Origin: Hyphomicrobiales bacterium
GTDB lineage: Bacteria > Pseudomonadota > Alphaproteobacteria > Rhizobiales > Xanthobacteraceae
Direction: 5' to 3'
Length of the DNA stretch: 45,679 nucleotides
Assembly (NCBI GenBank): GCA_027307405.1
Contig: DAHUXA010000006.1
Coordinates: forward strand, 1-45,679
A model generated the notes under the pieces. That model ran no database searches. It was not told where the DNA came from and saw only the letters and a program-made list of their open reading frames with translations. The position numbers were made by a program, and so were the translations under genes. This document shows, piece by piece, positions 25,551 through 33,618 of the stretch. How positions within the stretch are numbered: position 1 is the stretch's first letter; every line of letters starts with the position of its first letter.

Positions 25551-26444
25551 ATGGCAAAGAGTTCACTGATACAAACCTGCCGTTCGTCCATGCCCAGACC
25601 GGCCGCCGGCGCTGGCCTTAAACCCGAACATTCCGACGATATTTTAGATCAACCTCGCCGGGTCGACTTTTTCGAGATCCACGCCGAAAACTATATGGGC
25701 GACGGCGGTCCCCCGCATTATCTGCTTAAGCGCGTCCGGGCGGACTATCCGCTTTCGATCCACGGCGTGGGTCTTTCCATCGGCGGCACCGCGCCACTCG
25801 ATCGCGAGCATCTCGCGCGTCTCAAGCGCCTCATCGAAATCTATCAGCCGGCGCTGTTCTCGGAGCATCTCGCCTGGTCCACTCACGATGGCGTCTTCCT
25901 CAACGACCTGCTGCCCCTGCCCTACAACGAAATTTCGCTAGCGCACGTTTGCGCCCACGTGAGCCAGGTTCAGGAGACCATCGGCATGAAGATGCTGTTG
26001 GAGAACCCCTCCACTTATGCCGCCTTCGGCGCCAGCTCAATGACCGAGATCGAGTTTCTGTCGGCGGTGGCGCAGCGCACGGGCTGCGGACTACTGCTCG
26101 ACGTCAACAACGTTCATATCTCGGCAGTCAATCACGAGTTCAGTGCCGTGGCCTATATCGACGCATTCCCGATGCAGCGTGTTGATGAATTTCATCTTGC
26201 CGGCTTCGCGGAGGATTGTGACAGCGAGGGCGCGCGGCTTTTGATTGACGATCACGGCCGACCGGTCAGCGATGTCGTATGGGACCTGTATGGCCGAGCG
26301 CTGGCGCGGCCGTGCCTCGCGCCGACGTTGATCGAATGGGACAACAATGTGCCGCCGTTTGCCGCTCTCGCAAGCGAGGTAGCACGCGCGCGCGCACTAA
26401 TGTCTGCGCAGACCGGCGCCACACCTGTCATGCAGGCGGCATAA
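25551..26444 (+). CDS. bufB: Bufferin maturation oxidase BufB (DUF692, MNIO family)
   Basis: 297-residue TIM-barrel protein of the multinuclear non-haem iron oxidase family that includes MbnB of methanobactin synthesis. Probable metal ligands are visible: Glu46 (HAENYM), His71 (SIHGVGLS), His106 (SEHLAWS), Glu151 (LLENPS), Asp184 and His189 (LLLDVNNVH), His215 (DEFHLAG), Glu262 (LIEWD). Such enzymes oxidise cysteines of a precursor to thiooxazole- or oxazolone-type groups. The ATG at 25551 follows GGGAAA; the longer frame from 25482 lies over the intergenic hairpin and is rejected. bufC follows 4 bases later. Confidence 0.9.
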   Translation: MAKSSLIQTCRSSMPRPAAGAGLKPEHSDDILDQPRRVDFFEIHAENYMGDGGPPHYLLKRVRADYPLSIHGVGLSIGGTAPLDREHLARLKRLIEIYQPALFSEHLAWSTHDGVFLNDLLPLPYNEISLAHVCAHVSQVQETIGMKMLLENPSTYAAFGASSMTEIEFLSAVAQRTGCGLLLDVNNVHISAVNHEFSAVAYIDAFPMQRVDEFHLAGFAEDCDSEGARLLIDDHGRPVSDVVWDLYGRALARPCLAPTLIEWDNNVPPFAALASEVARARALMSAQTGATPVMQAA

Positions 26445-26448
26445 CCCA

Positions 26449-27252
26449 ATGATTGCCCTCGCCGTGGAAAATGGATTGGAGCAGCTTCAGAGCGCTTTTG
26501 CTGACGCGATCTTCTTCGATCATGCGCCTATTCCTGCAACCATTCGCACTGGTTCAGGCCGGGCCCACGCTAGCCGTTTCTGCGTCTATCGAAACAACGT
26601 CATCGCCGGCCTGATAAAAGCTGTCGCCGCACGCTATCCGGTCGTGCGAAAGCTGCTCTGGGATGACAGTTTCGACCAGATTGCTCATCTTTACGTCACG
26701 GCGGAGCCACCGCGCTCGCCTGTCTTGCTTGCGTACGGCGACAGCTTTCCACAATTTCTCCGTAGCATCGGGCAAAGCACCTCTGCAGAATATCTCGCCG
26801 ACGTAGCCCAGCTCGAAGCCGCGCGCACGCGCGCCTATCACTCGGCCGATGCAACGCCGATCTCTCGAGATGCCTTCAGCACGTTGGCGCCTGAGCATGT
26901 GCCGGATTTGTGCCTCACGCTGCACCCTTCGATGCAGTTGCTCAAGTCACGATTCCCAGTCGTCAGCATTTGGGAAGCCAATCTGAACGACAGCAACAAT
27001 GCGCTAAGGCACTGGCAACCAGAATGCGCACTGATCGCGCGGCCGCACCTGCAGGTGGAAGTGAAGCGCGTGACGCCAGGCGTCTATGAGTTCTTGTCCG
27101 CACTAGCTGAAGGGTGCACGGTCGGCGAGGCGATCGGTCGTGGCACGGCGAATGCGTCGGACTTCGATCTTGTAGAATGCTTCAGCGCGCTGGTCTCTGC
27201 TGAAATTGTCGTCGATCTGGAGCATTCCGATATTTCGACGGCACGGTCATAG
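26449..27252 (+). CDS. bufC: Bufferin maturation partner BufC (DUF2063)
   Basis: 267 residues. The N-terminal DUF2063 domain has the landmarks RFCVYRNNVIAGLIKAVAAR, then YPVVRKLL, and the acidic motif EYLADVAQLEAARTRAYHS. The C-terminal part is a winged-helix-like domain (GVYEFLSALAEGCTVGEA). In the methanobactin and bufferin systems the MbnC/BufC-type partner docks the precursor leader and stimulates the DUF692 oxidase. It is the last gene of bufABC, and its start lies 4 bases after the bufB stop. Confidence 0.88.
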   Translation: MIALAVENGLEQLQSAFADAIFFDHAPIPATIRTGSGRAHASRFCVYRNNVIAGLIKAVAARYPVVRKLLWDDSFDQIAHLYVTAEPPRSPVLLAYGDSFPQFLRSIGQSTSAEYLADVAQLEAARTRAYHSADATPISRDAFSTLAPEHVPDLCLTLHPSMQLLKSRFPVVSIWEANLNDSNNALRHWQPECALIARPHLQVEVKRVTPGVYEFLSALAEGCTVGEAIGRGTANASDFDLVECFSALVSAEIVVDLEHSDISTARS

Positions 27253-27340
27253 CCTTGCGCTATCGACGACATAGGCACTGGAAGCTTGTCCCGCTGGCCA
27301 CCCCCTGTAGCAATGAGCCTCGAAACGCATGGAGCGGACC

Positions 27341-27703
27341 ATGAGCGATCCATCAACAGGGGCCAGACCCCGCGTAGTGATTGTCGGAGGAGACTTTGGC
27401 GGGCTCTCGGCTGCCAAGGACCTGGCTCGCGATTTAGGTTCGCTCGCGACGATCGGCCGTTCTCGGGCTGTCGCCCAATTCGGTAACATCCATCTATCGG
27501 GCTTTCCGGCCTGGATGCTGTGGAGCAGCGCCCACGTCTATTTTTTTATCGGATTCCGCAATCGCTTTGTGGTCGCCCTCAATTGGGCGTGGAGTTACGT
27601 TACCTTTCAACGCGGTAGTCGCCTTATCACTGGCCTGTACGCGCGCTTGGAGGATACGCGCAGCGCACCGAGCTTCGTTCGACGGCGAGCTAAAATATTA
27701 TGA
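27341..27703 (+). pseudogene. Type II NADH dehydrogenase remnant with large internal deletion
   Basis: About 120 codons. The N-terminus RVVIVGGDFGGLSAAKDL is the FAD-binding start of NDH-2 (its usual GGGFGG has become GGDFGG). It runs without a frameshift into the far C-terminus, ATIGRSRAVAQFG, then FPAWMLWSSAHVYF and FRNRFVVALNWAWSY, the membrane anchor of the same family. A normal NDH-2 has over 400 residues, so about 300 containing the NADH domain and most of the FAD domain are gone. Two gctcgcga repeats (27425-27432, 27442-27449) sit at the junction. It cannot be a working dehydrogenase. Confidence 0.8.
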
Positions 27704-27730
27704 TCTAGTGGTCGTCCAGGGGGACGCTCC

Positions 27731-28618
27731 ATGGAAATGCATCAGGTTCGATACTTCCTGGCCGTCGCGCGGACGCTAAATTTCACGCGCGCGGCCGAGG
27801 AGTGCCACGTGGCCCAGCCGTCGTTGACGCGCGCGATTAAGCTCTTGGAAGGCGAACTGGGCGGCGATCTTTTTCGGCGCGAACGGCCCCATGCGATGCT
27901 CACGCCCCTCGGCGAGCGAATGTTTCCGCTGCTGAAGCAGTGCTACGATAGCGCTCAGAGTGCACGTGCGCTGGCCGCCATGATCAACGACGGCGAGGTC
28001 GGCGCACTTAAGCTCGCGGTATCAGGCAGCATCGAGCTTGGCCTCATCTTGTCGCACGTCAACGAGCTGCGAAAGAGTTTCAGCGAAATTGAGCTGAGGA
28101 TCTTGCGTGGGACCGGCCCGCAAATTGTCGAGTACCTGAAAGCCGGCGATGCGGAGCTAGCCGTCGGGACCTCGATCGGCGAGACCTGGGACCGCCTCGA
28201 CAGTTGGAAGCTATTTGATGAATCCTTCGACATCGTGCTTAGTCGCTCGCATCGCCTCGGGGGCCAGGAAACGATCAGCCTTGAGGACCTCAAGCCCGAA
28301 CGTTTCCTCCTGCGCAATCACTGCGAGAAGTGTGGCGACCTCGCAGCGATGCTACGCGCCAAGGGGCTAAATGCCGATCATCGCCATGAAGTCTCATCGG
28401 ACCAGGATCTCATGGCCCTGCTCGAAGCCAATATTGGCGTCGGGTTTCTGCCGCGCACTGTGACCGCGCCGCAGAGTTTGGTACGCACAACGGTAAAAGA
28501 ACTCGAATTGAGCCGGGATGTATGCCTCTACGGTGTCGCGGGTCGGCAACGCACGCCTGTTGCTGCGACCTTTATGAAAATGTTGCGCGCCGCGAACTGG
28601 CAAAAAAGGACGAGCTGA
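27731..28618 (+). CDS. LysR-family transcriptional regulator with CxxC pair
   Basis: 295 residues. The N-terminal winged helix is typical: MHQVRYFLAVARTLNFTRAA, then HVAQPSLTRAIKLLE. The effector domain at about 92-290 carries RNHCEKCGD with Cys198 and Cys201, a possible thiol switch in the place where OxyR-type regulators sense peroxide, though the sequence is not OxyR itself. It converges with the peroxiredoxin-like gene, one base apart. Targets may include its neighbours; no T-N11-A site was pinned down. The start is ATG at 27731, with ATG at 27737 as an alternative. Confidence 0.87.
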   Translation: MEMHQVRYFLAVARTLNFTRAAEECHVAQPSLTRAIKLLEGELGGDLFRRERPHAMLTPLGERMFPLLKQCYDSAQSARALAAMINDGEVGALKLAVSGSIELGLILSHVNELRKSFSEIELRILRGTGPQIVEYLKAGDAELAVGTSIGETWDRLDSWKLFDESFDIVLSRSHRLGGQETISLEDLKPERFLLRNHCEKCGDLAAMLRAKGLNADHRHEVSSDQDLMALLEANIGVGFLPRTVTAPQSLVRTTVKELELSRDVCLYGVAGRQRTPVAATFMKMLRAANWQKRTS

Positions 28619-28619
28619 T

Positions 28620-29318
28620 TTATTTCAACGCACCGATCAACTCCTCGATCGTCATGCGTTTGCGATAGTCTGGATCGACGAAGCGTGATTTGATCCGGCC
28701 GTCCTTACCAACGACAAATGTCGCTGGGATCGGCAGCACCCAGGAGTCGTTGCCCTGATACTCCGGAAGCATACGGCCGATTTTTGTCATGTATTCCTTC
28801 ATTTCGGCGCCAACCCAGATCGCCAGATTTAGCGACATCGCGTACCCGTTATCCATGTCGGACAAAATCGGAAAGTTCACATTGCAGTCCTGGCGCATCT
28901 CAGCGGCAAACTGCGCGCGGTCAGGCACGATGGCTACCATTCGCGCGCCTAGCGCCTCGATGCGTGGTTGCGCCTTTACCAGAGTACTGATGCTGATGCG
29001 GCAATACGGGCACCAGTGCCCGCGATGAAATGTGACCACGGCGGGCCCCTGCGTCAGCAGATCTTTCAAACTCACCAGCCGGCCGGTTTCGTCGGGGAGC
29101 ACAAACGGCGGCATTACGTCGCCGGGCTTCGGCGCATCCTTGCCCGCGTCATGTTGCTTCAGTCGGGTGACGAGCCGATCGACAATGGCCGCCGTGGACG
29201 GGTGAAGCTTCCGCGTGGCGTCAGCGAATACATCGAGCCGCTCAGCCATCGAGCCGTCCAGCTCGCGTGCTTGTTCGAACGCTTGCCTGAGGTCTTTCAC
29301 CAGGATTTCCGTGGCCAT
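28620..29318 (-). CDS. Second peroxiredoxin-like protein with HWCPYC motif
   Basis: 232 residues, paralogous to the protein at 24351. It shares PxFVLPDETGRLVSLKDLL, RGHWCPYC (Cys103, Cys106) and the C-terminal FVVGKDGRIKSRF. The N-terminal 60 residues form a helical extension. It has no signal peptide. The ATG at 29318 follows AGGAA at normal distance; the frame to 29669 overlaps the cupin gene and terminator and is rejected. It probably reduces peroxides or disulfides in the cytoplasm. It is convergent with the LysR gene. Confidence 0.85.
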   Translation of the reverse strand: MATEILVKDLRQAFEQARELDGSMAERLDVFADATRKLHPSTAAIVDRLVTRLKQHDAGKDAPKPGDVMPPFVLPDETGRLVSLKDLLTQGPAVVTFHRGHWCPYCRISISTLVKAQPRIEALGARMVAIVPDRAQFAAEMRQDCNVNFPILSDMDNGYAMSLNLAIWVGAEMKEYMTKIGRMLPEYQGNDSWVLPIPATFVVGKDGRIKSRFVDPDYRKRMTIEELIGALK

Positions 29319-29445
29319 TGCGGAGTTCCTTAGCCGCGAGCGGACGGGTCGGTGCAATAAGTCATAGGCGATTGGCGTTCCAAAATGCCACAAATTTCCA
29401 AGTTTTTTCGATAGCCGCACTCTATGAAGTTGGCTGTGACGCCTG

Positions 29446-29479
29446 AAAAAGTGACGCCCCGTTCGGGGACAACGGGGCG
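29446..29479 (-). terminator. Terminator after the cupin gene
   Basis: Perfect 9-bp stem cgccccgtt / aacggggcg with a 7-base loop. Read on the minus strand it is followed by TCACTTTTTC. It lies 36 bases after the cupin stop and isolates it from the peroxiredoxin-like gene. Confidence 0.7.
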
Positions 29480-29514
29480 CCAGGATGCGACGGGCTGGGG
29501 GGAGGCAGGGGCCG

Positions 29515-29997
29515 TCACATATTATGATCGCGTTCGTCGTGGCGGACGTCGCCAACGTACAGAACCACCGGGACGTCTCCGAGATTTTTCCACCAATGCG
29601 ACGTGCCGTTGGTTTCGGCACGGATCTCGCCGGCCTTGTGAACGATCGGTCCGGCGCAATTGCTGGCATATTCGATGATTTCGCCTTGCTCGACGAAGAT
29701 CAGCGCTGGGCGGTCATCATGGCTGTGCCAAGGGACTATGCCACCCGGCTGAATCACGAGTTTGCGGAATCGCAGCTCACGGTTGGCGATCTTCGCTTTC
29801 TCTTTGCCGAGATCGATCGAGCCGAGCGTAGTGTCGGTTACGCCGACGGCCTTGAAATCGACTGGCTGCCGCGCATTTGCCATACGCTTGTCGGCCGGGC
29901 ATTCGCCAGCCTGCGCGTTGGATGCAAAGCCCGCCGTAGTGACGAAGGCTGCGGCAGCGACGGTGCGGAGCAAGCTTTTGCTGATTGAAGTGTACAT
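29515..29997 (-). CDS. Exported cupin-domain protein
   Basis: 160 residues with a signal peptide (cleavage near NAQA-GEC). A single cupin barrel at about 65-150 shows VPWHSHDDRPALIFVEQGE and the second motif around HKAGEIRAE; the His pair and Glu could bind a metal ion. GAGGAG six bases before 29997 fixes the ATG; a longer frame to 30054 is not supported. Two Cys (GECPA and SNCAG) could form a disulfide in the periplasm. Substrate unknown. Confidence 0.85.
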   Translation of the reverse strand: MYTSISKSLLRTVAAAAFVTTAGFASNAQAGECPADKRMANARQPVDFKAVGVTDTTLGSIDLGKEKAKIANRELRFRKLVIQPGGIVPWHSHDDRPALIFVEQGEIIEYASNCAGPIVHKAGEIRAETNGTSHWWKNLGDVPVVLYVGDVRHDERDHNM

Positions 29998-30134
29998 CCC
30001 TATCTCCTCTCTGTTTCGCCGCGGCCTCGGTATGAGCCGCCGCTGTGATTGCAATGATGAAGCGCGACGGATCGCGAAGGAAATGCCGGGTTGCTCTAAT
30101 CGCGATAGCGGGGCGCTATTCGGTAATCGGTCAG

Positions 30135-30168
30135 AAAAATGGCTCCGGCCGCGATGGCACCGGAGCCA
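30135..30168 (-). terminator. Terminator after the DUF302 gene
   Basis: 9-bp perfect stem (30140-30148 with 30160-30168) around an 11-base loop. On the minus strand it is followed by TTTTTC. It begins 18 bases after the DUF302 stop. Confidence 0.75.
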
Positions 30169-30186
30169 ATTTGGAATCCTGCGGCT

Positions 30187-30660
30187 TTAGGCCTTTACAC
30201 TCGATGTTATAGAAGCGATCACCATCGAGGCCATCTTGAACTGCTCGTTGCGATTAACGATGCCGTGCCGTGCGGCAATCCATGCAAAGTCAGTATAAAT
30301 TGTCCACACCGCGCCGGTGCTGTCCTGAATCACCAGAAGCCGTACCGGCCAATCGAGGCCCGCATTGGGATTTGCCGTCATAAATTGCGTGCCGAGCGGG
30401 GGGTTGCCGAACACCAAGAGCGTCGACGGATTGAGCTTGATACCGGCGTCGGCGGCGAGCTTGGACTGGTCGATTTCGCTGAAAAACCGGATGCCCTTCG
30501 CGGCGATATCCTTTTTGAGCCGCTCGACTGTTTCTCGGAAGCCGTAGACGCTTTTAACGCGGACAACACCGTCGTTCGATTTTGGCAAGGCCTCTGGTGC
30601 CACGGCTAGCGCCGCAGCGGTCAAGCCCGACAAGCGTAGAAATTTTGCTCTGGTCAACAT
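30187..30660 (-). CDS. DUF302-family exported protein
   Basis: 157 residues. The hydrophobic N-terminus (AKFLRLSGLTAAALAVAP) looks like a signal peptide. The DUF302 fold follows: GFRETVERLKKDIAAKGIRF, LVFGNPPLGTQFM and PVRLLVIQDSTGAVW are family landmarks. The family is widespread and uncharacterised; a small-ligand or redox role is suggested by frequent fusion to other domains. The ATG at 30660 is preceded by AGAGG. It sits with DoxX and the cupin on the same strand, but each has its own terminator. Confidence 0.82.
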   Translation of the reverse strand: MLTRAKFLRLSGLTAAALAVAPEALPKSNDGVVRVKSVYGFRETVERLKKDIAAKGIRFFSEIDQSKLAADAGIKLNPSTLLVFGNPPLGTQFMTANPNAGLDWPVRLLVIQDSTGAVWTIYTDFAWIAARHGIVNRNEQFKMASMVIASITSSVKA

Positions 30661-30799
30661 GGGATCATCCCTCTGAGTTTGACTCGCGCATGATTGCGCC
30701 AGCCCTCGCATCACCATGCAGCGGGACGATCGATGACAAAAATTACAATTACTCTCTCGATCCGATAGCAAACAAGCATCGGGCTTCTAGACACTGAAA

Positions 30800-30830
30800 G
30801 ACCGCCAGCTCCCGCGGGATCGGCGGCCTT
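30800..30830 (-). terminator. Probable terminator after the DoxX gene
   Basis: ccgcc (30802-30806) pairs with ggcgg (30822-30826) and encloses the palindrome tcccgcggga. On the minus strand it is followed by TCTTTC. It is about 25 bases after the DoxX stop. The stem is interrupted, so strength is uncertain. Confidence 0.5.
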
Positions 30831-30853
30831 GCTGCTGAAGGAAAAAGAAAGAG

Positions 30854-31315
30854 TCAGGCTCGAGCGATCGCCAGCAACGGCAGCCGGTCATTCCAGATCA
30901 AATGGTCGAGTGACACTGCGCCGGGACCCCGCCCGATAATCAAGGTGAGCAGCGAGAGCCATAAGATATGCTCAGGCCAACCGCCTGGTACCACGAACAG
31001 CTGAATAACCATGGTCATCCCGAACAGTCCGAGCGCTGAGAGCCTGGAGGCCAGACCGAAGAATAGCAGAATTGGGAAGACGTGCTCGCCGATGGTGCTG
31101 AGGTACGCCGCCAGGTCGGGTGGCAGCAGGGGTACTTTGTATTCCTCGCGAAATAGATAGAACGTCTCCTCCCGGATCGAGAACCCGCTCACCTTAGTCT
31201 GGCCCGAGCGCCAGAAGACGTCAGCGACGGCCAACCGCGATGCAAGCGCGATCACGCTATAGGGGATTCGTTCGGCCAGGTTACGGCCCTTTTCGAGGTA
31301 TTCGTGCGTGCCCAT
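30854..31315 (-). CDS. DoxX-family membrane protein
   Basis: 153 residues, four hydrophobic helices. The family landmarks are SRLAVADVFWRSGQTKVSGF near residue 27 and YLSTIGEHVFPILLFFGLASRLSALGL. DoxX proteins are small quinone- or thiol-linked membrane proteins and are often found with bufferin genes, here 3.6 kb away on the other strand. The ATG at 31315 lies 6 bases after AGGAGG, and that site can be masked by an upstream inverted repeat. Confidence 0.87.
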   Translation of the reverse strand: MGTHEYLEKGRNLAERIPYSVIALASRLAVADVFWRSGQTKVSGFSIREETFYLFREEYKVPLLPPDLAAYLSTIGEHVFPILLFFGLASRLSALGLFGMTMVIQLFVVPGGWPEHILWLSLLTLIIGRGPGAVSLDHLIWNDRLPLLAIARA

Positions 31316-31321
31316 GTGGTA

Positions 31322-31347
31322 CCTCCTGTGAACTGATCTGTCAGGAG
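31322..31347 (-). promoter_or_regulatory. Inverted repeat sequestering the DoxX ribosome-binding site
   Basis: On the minus-strand RNA, CTCCUG (from 31347) pairs perfectly with CAGGAG (31328-31323) across 13 bases, covering most of the AGGAGG Shine-Dalgarno. Six G/C-rich pairs could hold translation back until melted or bound. Confidence 0.4.
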
Positions 31348-31537
31348 AGAAAAGCGCACGCGCAGCCCTTTTAAAAATACCGAATGGCGATATGCGCCAT
31401 AGCCGCCGTCTATCTGCATACCAAAGCCGCTCGCTATCGTTACTTTAGCCAACCGGCATTTCCCGCCGATCACTCCACCGTGCAAATTCGCCACAACGAC
31501 GGCGCTCCGCGCCGCGTGCAACGGAGAGGATCAGGCC

Positions 31538-32362
31538 ATGAACATCCAAGCGCCGCTTCGCCTTGAACAGAGCTTCCGCTCTCTGGAAGGCCGCGTATCC
31601 CTCGTCACAGGTTCAACCAGTGGCATCGGGCTGGGAATCGCTCGCGCGCTGGCAGCAGCGGGCTCCGCGGTCATGCTGAACGGTTTTGGCAAGCCGGAAG
31701 ATATCGTGGAAACTCAAGCCAAAATCGTCACCGAGTTCGGAGTGAAAGTCCGATACTCACCAGCGGACATGTCAAAAGCCGCGCCTATCGCCGATATGAT
31801 CGCGATGGCGTTGGACACGTTCGGCCGCCTCGACGTCCTGGTGAACAACGCCGGCATCCAGCACGTCGCACCGCTAGAGCAATTTCCGATCGAGAAGTGG
31901 GACGCGATCCTGGCCATCAACCTTTCTTCGGCGTTCCATACCACGCGTGCGGCGTTGCCTTCGATGCGCAAGAACAAGTTCGGCCGCATCATCAACATCG
32001 CTTCAGCACATGGACTCGTCGCTTCGCCTTTCAAGGCAGCCTATGTGGCGGCAAAGCACGGCATCGTCGGCTTGACCAAAGTCACCGCGTTGGAGACAGC
32101 CGAAGCCAACATCACCTGCAATGCGATCTGTCCTGGCTATGTCTACACGCCACTGGTTGAAGCGCAGATTGATGGTCAGGCCAAATCACACGGCATCCCA
32201 CGCGAGCAGGTCATTCGTGACGTGCTGCTCGCCCAACAACCAAACAAGCGCTTCGCCACAGTCGAAGAGCTCGGCGCTCTCTCGGTGTTTCTCGCAAGTG
32301 ATGCGGGCGCCTCGATTACCGGAACGGCGTTGCCAGTGGACGGCGGCTGGACCGCACATTGA
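31538..32362 (+). CDS. bdhA: D-3-hydroxybutyrate dehydrogenase
   Basis: 274-residue SDR enzyme that oxidises 3-hydroxybutyrate to acetoacetate in polyhydroxybutyrate turnover. The cofactor motif is TGSTSGIG (24-31), the NNAG variant NNAGIQHVAPLEQFP is a hallmark of bacterial BDH, and the triad is complete: Ser156, Tyr169 and Lys173 (YVAAKHG). GGAGAGGA precedes the ATG. It starts a plus-strand series with a patatin-like lipase 51 bases downstream, a pairing compatible with storage polymer or lipid breakdown. Confidence 0.92.
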   Translation: MNIQAPLRLEQSFRSLEGRVSLVTGSTSGIGLGIARALAAAGSAVMLNGFGKPEDIVETQAKIVTEFGVKVRYSPADMSKAAPIADMIAMALDTFGRLDVLVNNAGIQHVAPLEQFPIEKWDAILAINLSSAFHTTRAALPSMRKNKFGRIINIASAHGLVASPFKAAYVAAKHGIVGLTKVTALETAEANITCNAICPGYVYTPLVEAQIDGQAKSHGIPREQVIRDVLLAQQPNKRFATVEELGALSVFLASDAGASITGTALPVDGGWTAH

Positions 32363-32413
32363 GACGCAGAGAGAATCCCGAATACCAGACAACTAGGATT
32401 TAGGGAGGAAAAA

Positions 32414-33577
32414 ATGGACAACAAGTCATCAACCCGAGTGGCGAAGCTTGCGGATACAAAACACACTCAACAGAAAGATCGCCAGATCGTCCTGGTCCTG
32501 CAAGGCGGAGGTGCGCTCGGCGCCTACCAAGCTGGCGTCTATCACGCGCTGCACGAACACGGCATTGAACCGGACTGGATCGTCGGCACGTCGATCGGCG
32601 CGATCAATGCAAGCCTGATCGCCGGCAATCCACACGGAAATCGCCTCGAAGCACTGAAAGAATTTTGGACCCGAATGGCATATCGGCCGCCGTTCGGCAC
32701 CCCGGCGTGGACCGGATTGCCTGACATGATTTCTTACTGGAAGACGGTCCTTCGCGGCATTCCTGATTTTTTTGAGCCCAACGCGGGGGCGTTCCTCGGG
32801 ACGCACGTTCCCCTTGGGCCCGACGCAGCCGGCTTCTACTCCACCGCACCGCTCGAAAAGACGCTGCTCGAACTGGTCGACTTTTCACTGGTGAATAAAT
32901 GCAATCCGCGGCTCACCGTTGGCGCCGCCCACGTGCGCACTAGTGAGATGCGCTATTTCGATAGCCGCGACGGCGAGATCGGCGTCAAGCACATCATGGC
33001 ATCGGGCGCCTTGCCGCCTGCCTTTCCGGGAGTGCGCATCGACGGCGAGCTTTACTGGGACGGCGGCATTCTTTCCAACACGCCAACTGAGGTGATCTTC
33101 GACGACAATCCACGCAGAAATTCACTGATCTTTGCGGTCCACTTGTGGAACCCAATGGGCGATGAGCCGCGAACTATCTGGGAGGTCCTCAACCGTCAAA
33201 AGGACATCCAGTACTCCAGCCGAGTCGCAAGCCACATCGCGCGGCAGCGTCAGATGCACAACATGCGGCATATCATCCGTGACATCACCAAGCTGCTGCC
33301 GGACGAGATCCGCAGGACACAGCAGGTGCAAGCACTCGCCGCTTTCGGTTGTCATACGACCATGCATGTCGTGCGACTGTTAGCACCGCAACTCGAGAAC
33401 GAGAACCACACCAAGGATGTCGATTTTAGCCCCTCCAGCATCCGTATGCGGTGGGAGGCCGGCTACACGAAGACCATTCGGGCGCTCGAACAAGCGCCCT
33501 GGGACGGCGATTTCGATCCGCAGGAGGGCGTGATTCTGCACGAACCGAGGTCCCACGTAATGGAGGCCGCGGAATAG
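32414..33577 (+). CDS. Patatin-like phospholipase
   Basis: 387 residues. The oxyanion loop is QGGGALGAYQAG (residues 30-41), the nucleophile Ser60 lies in GTSIGA and the catalytic Asp216 in YWDGG. The last 100 residues form the DUF3734 region found on bacterial patatins of this branch. No signal peptide, so the activity (lipid or polyhydroxybutyrate-granule surface hydrolysis) would be cytoplasmic. GGGAGGAAAAA precedes the ATG. The upstream partner is bdhA. Confidence 0.9.
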   Translation: MDNKSSTRVAKLADTKHTQQKDRQIVLVLQGGGALGAYQAGVYHALHEHGIEPDWIVGTSIGAINASLIAGNPHGNRLEALKEFWTRMAYRPPFGTPAWTGLPDMISYWKTVLRGIPDFFEPNAGAFLGTHVPLGPDAAGFYSTAPLEKTLLELVDFSLVNKCNPRLTVGAAHVRTSEMRYFDSRDGEIGVKHIMASGALPPAFPGVRIDGELYWDGGILSNTPTEVIFDDNPRRNSLIFAVHLWNPMGDEPRTIWEVLNRQKDIQYSSRVASHIARQRQMHNMRHIIRDITKLLPDEIRRTQQVQALAAFGCHTTMHVVRLLAPQLENENHTKDVDFSPSSIRMRWEAGYTKTIRALEQAPWDGDFDPQEGVILHEPRSHVMEAAE

Positions 33578-33618
33578 AGCAGCTATCCCACAGCCACTAA
33601 CGACCGACGAGTTACCCA

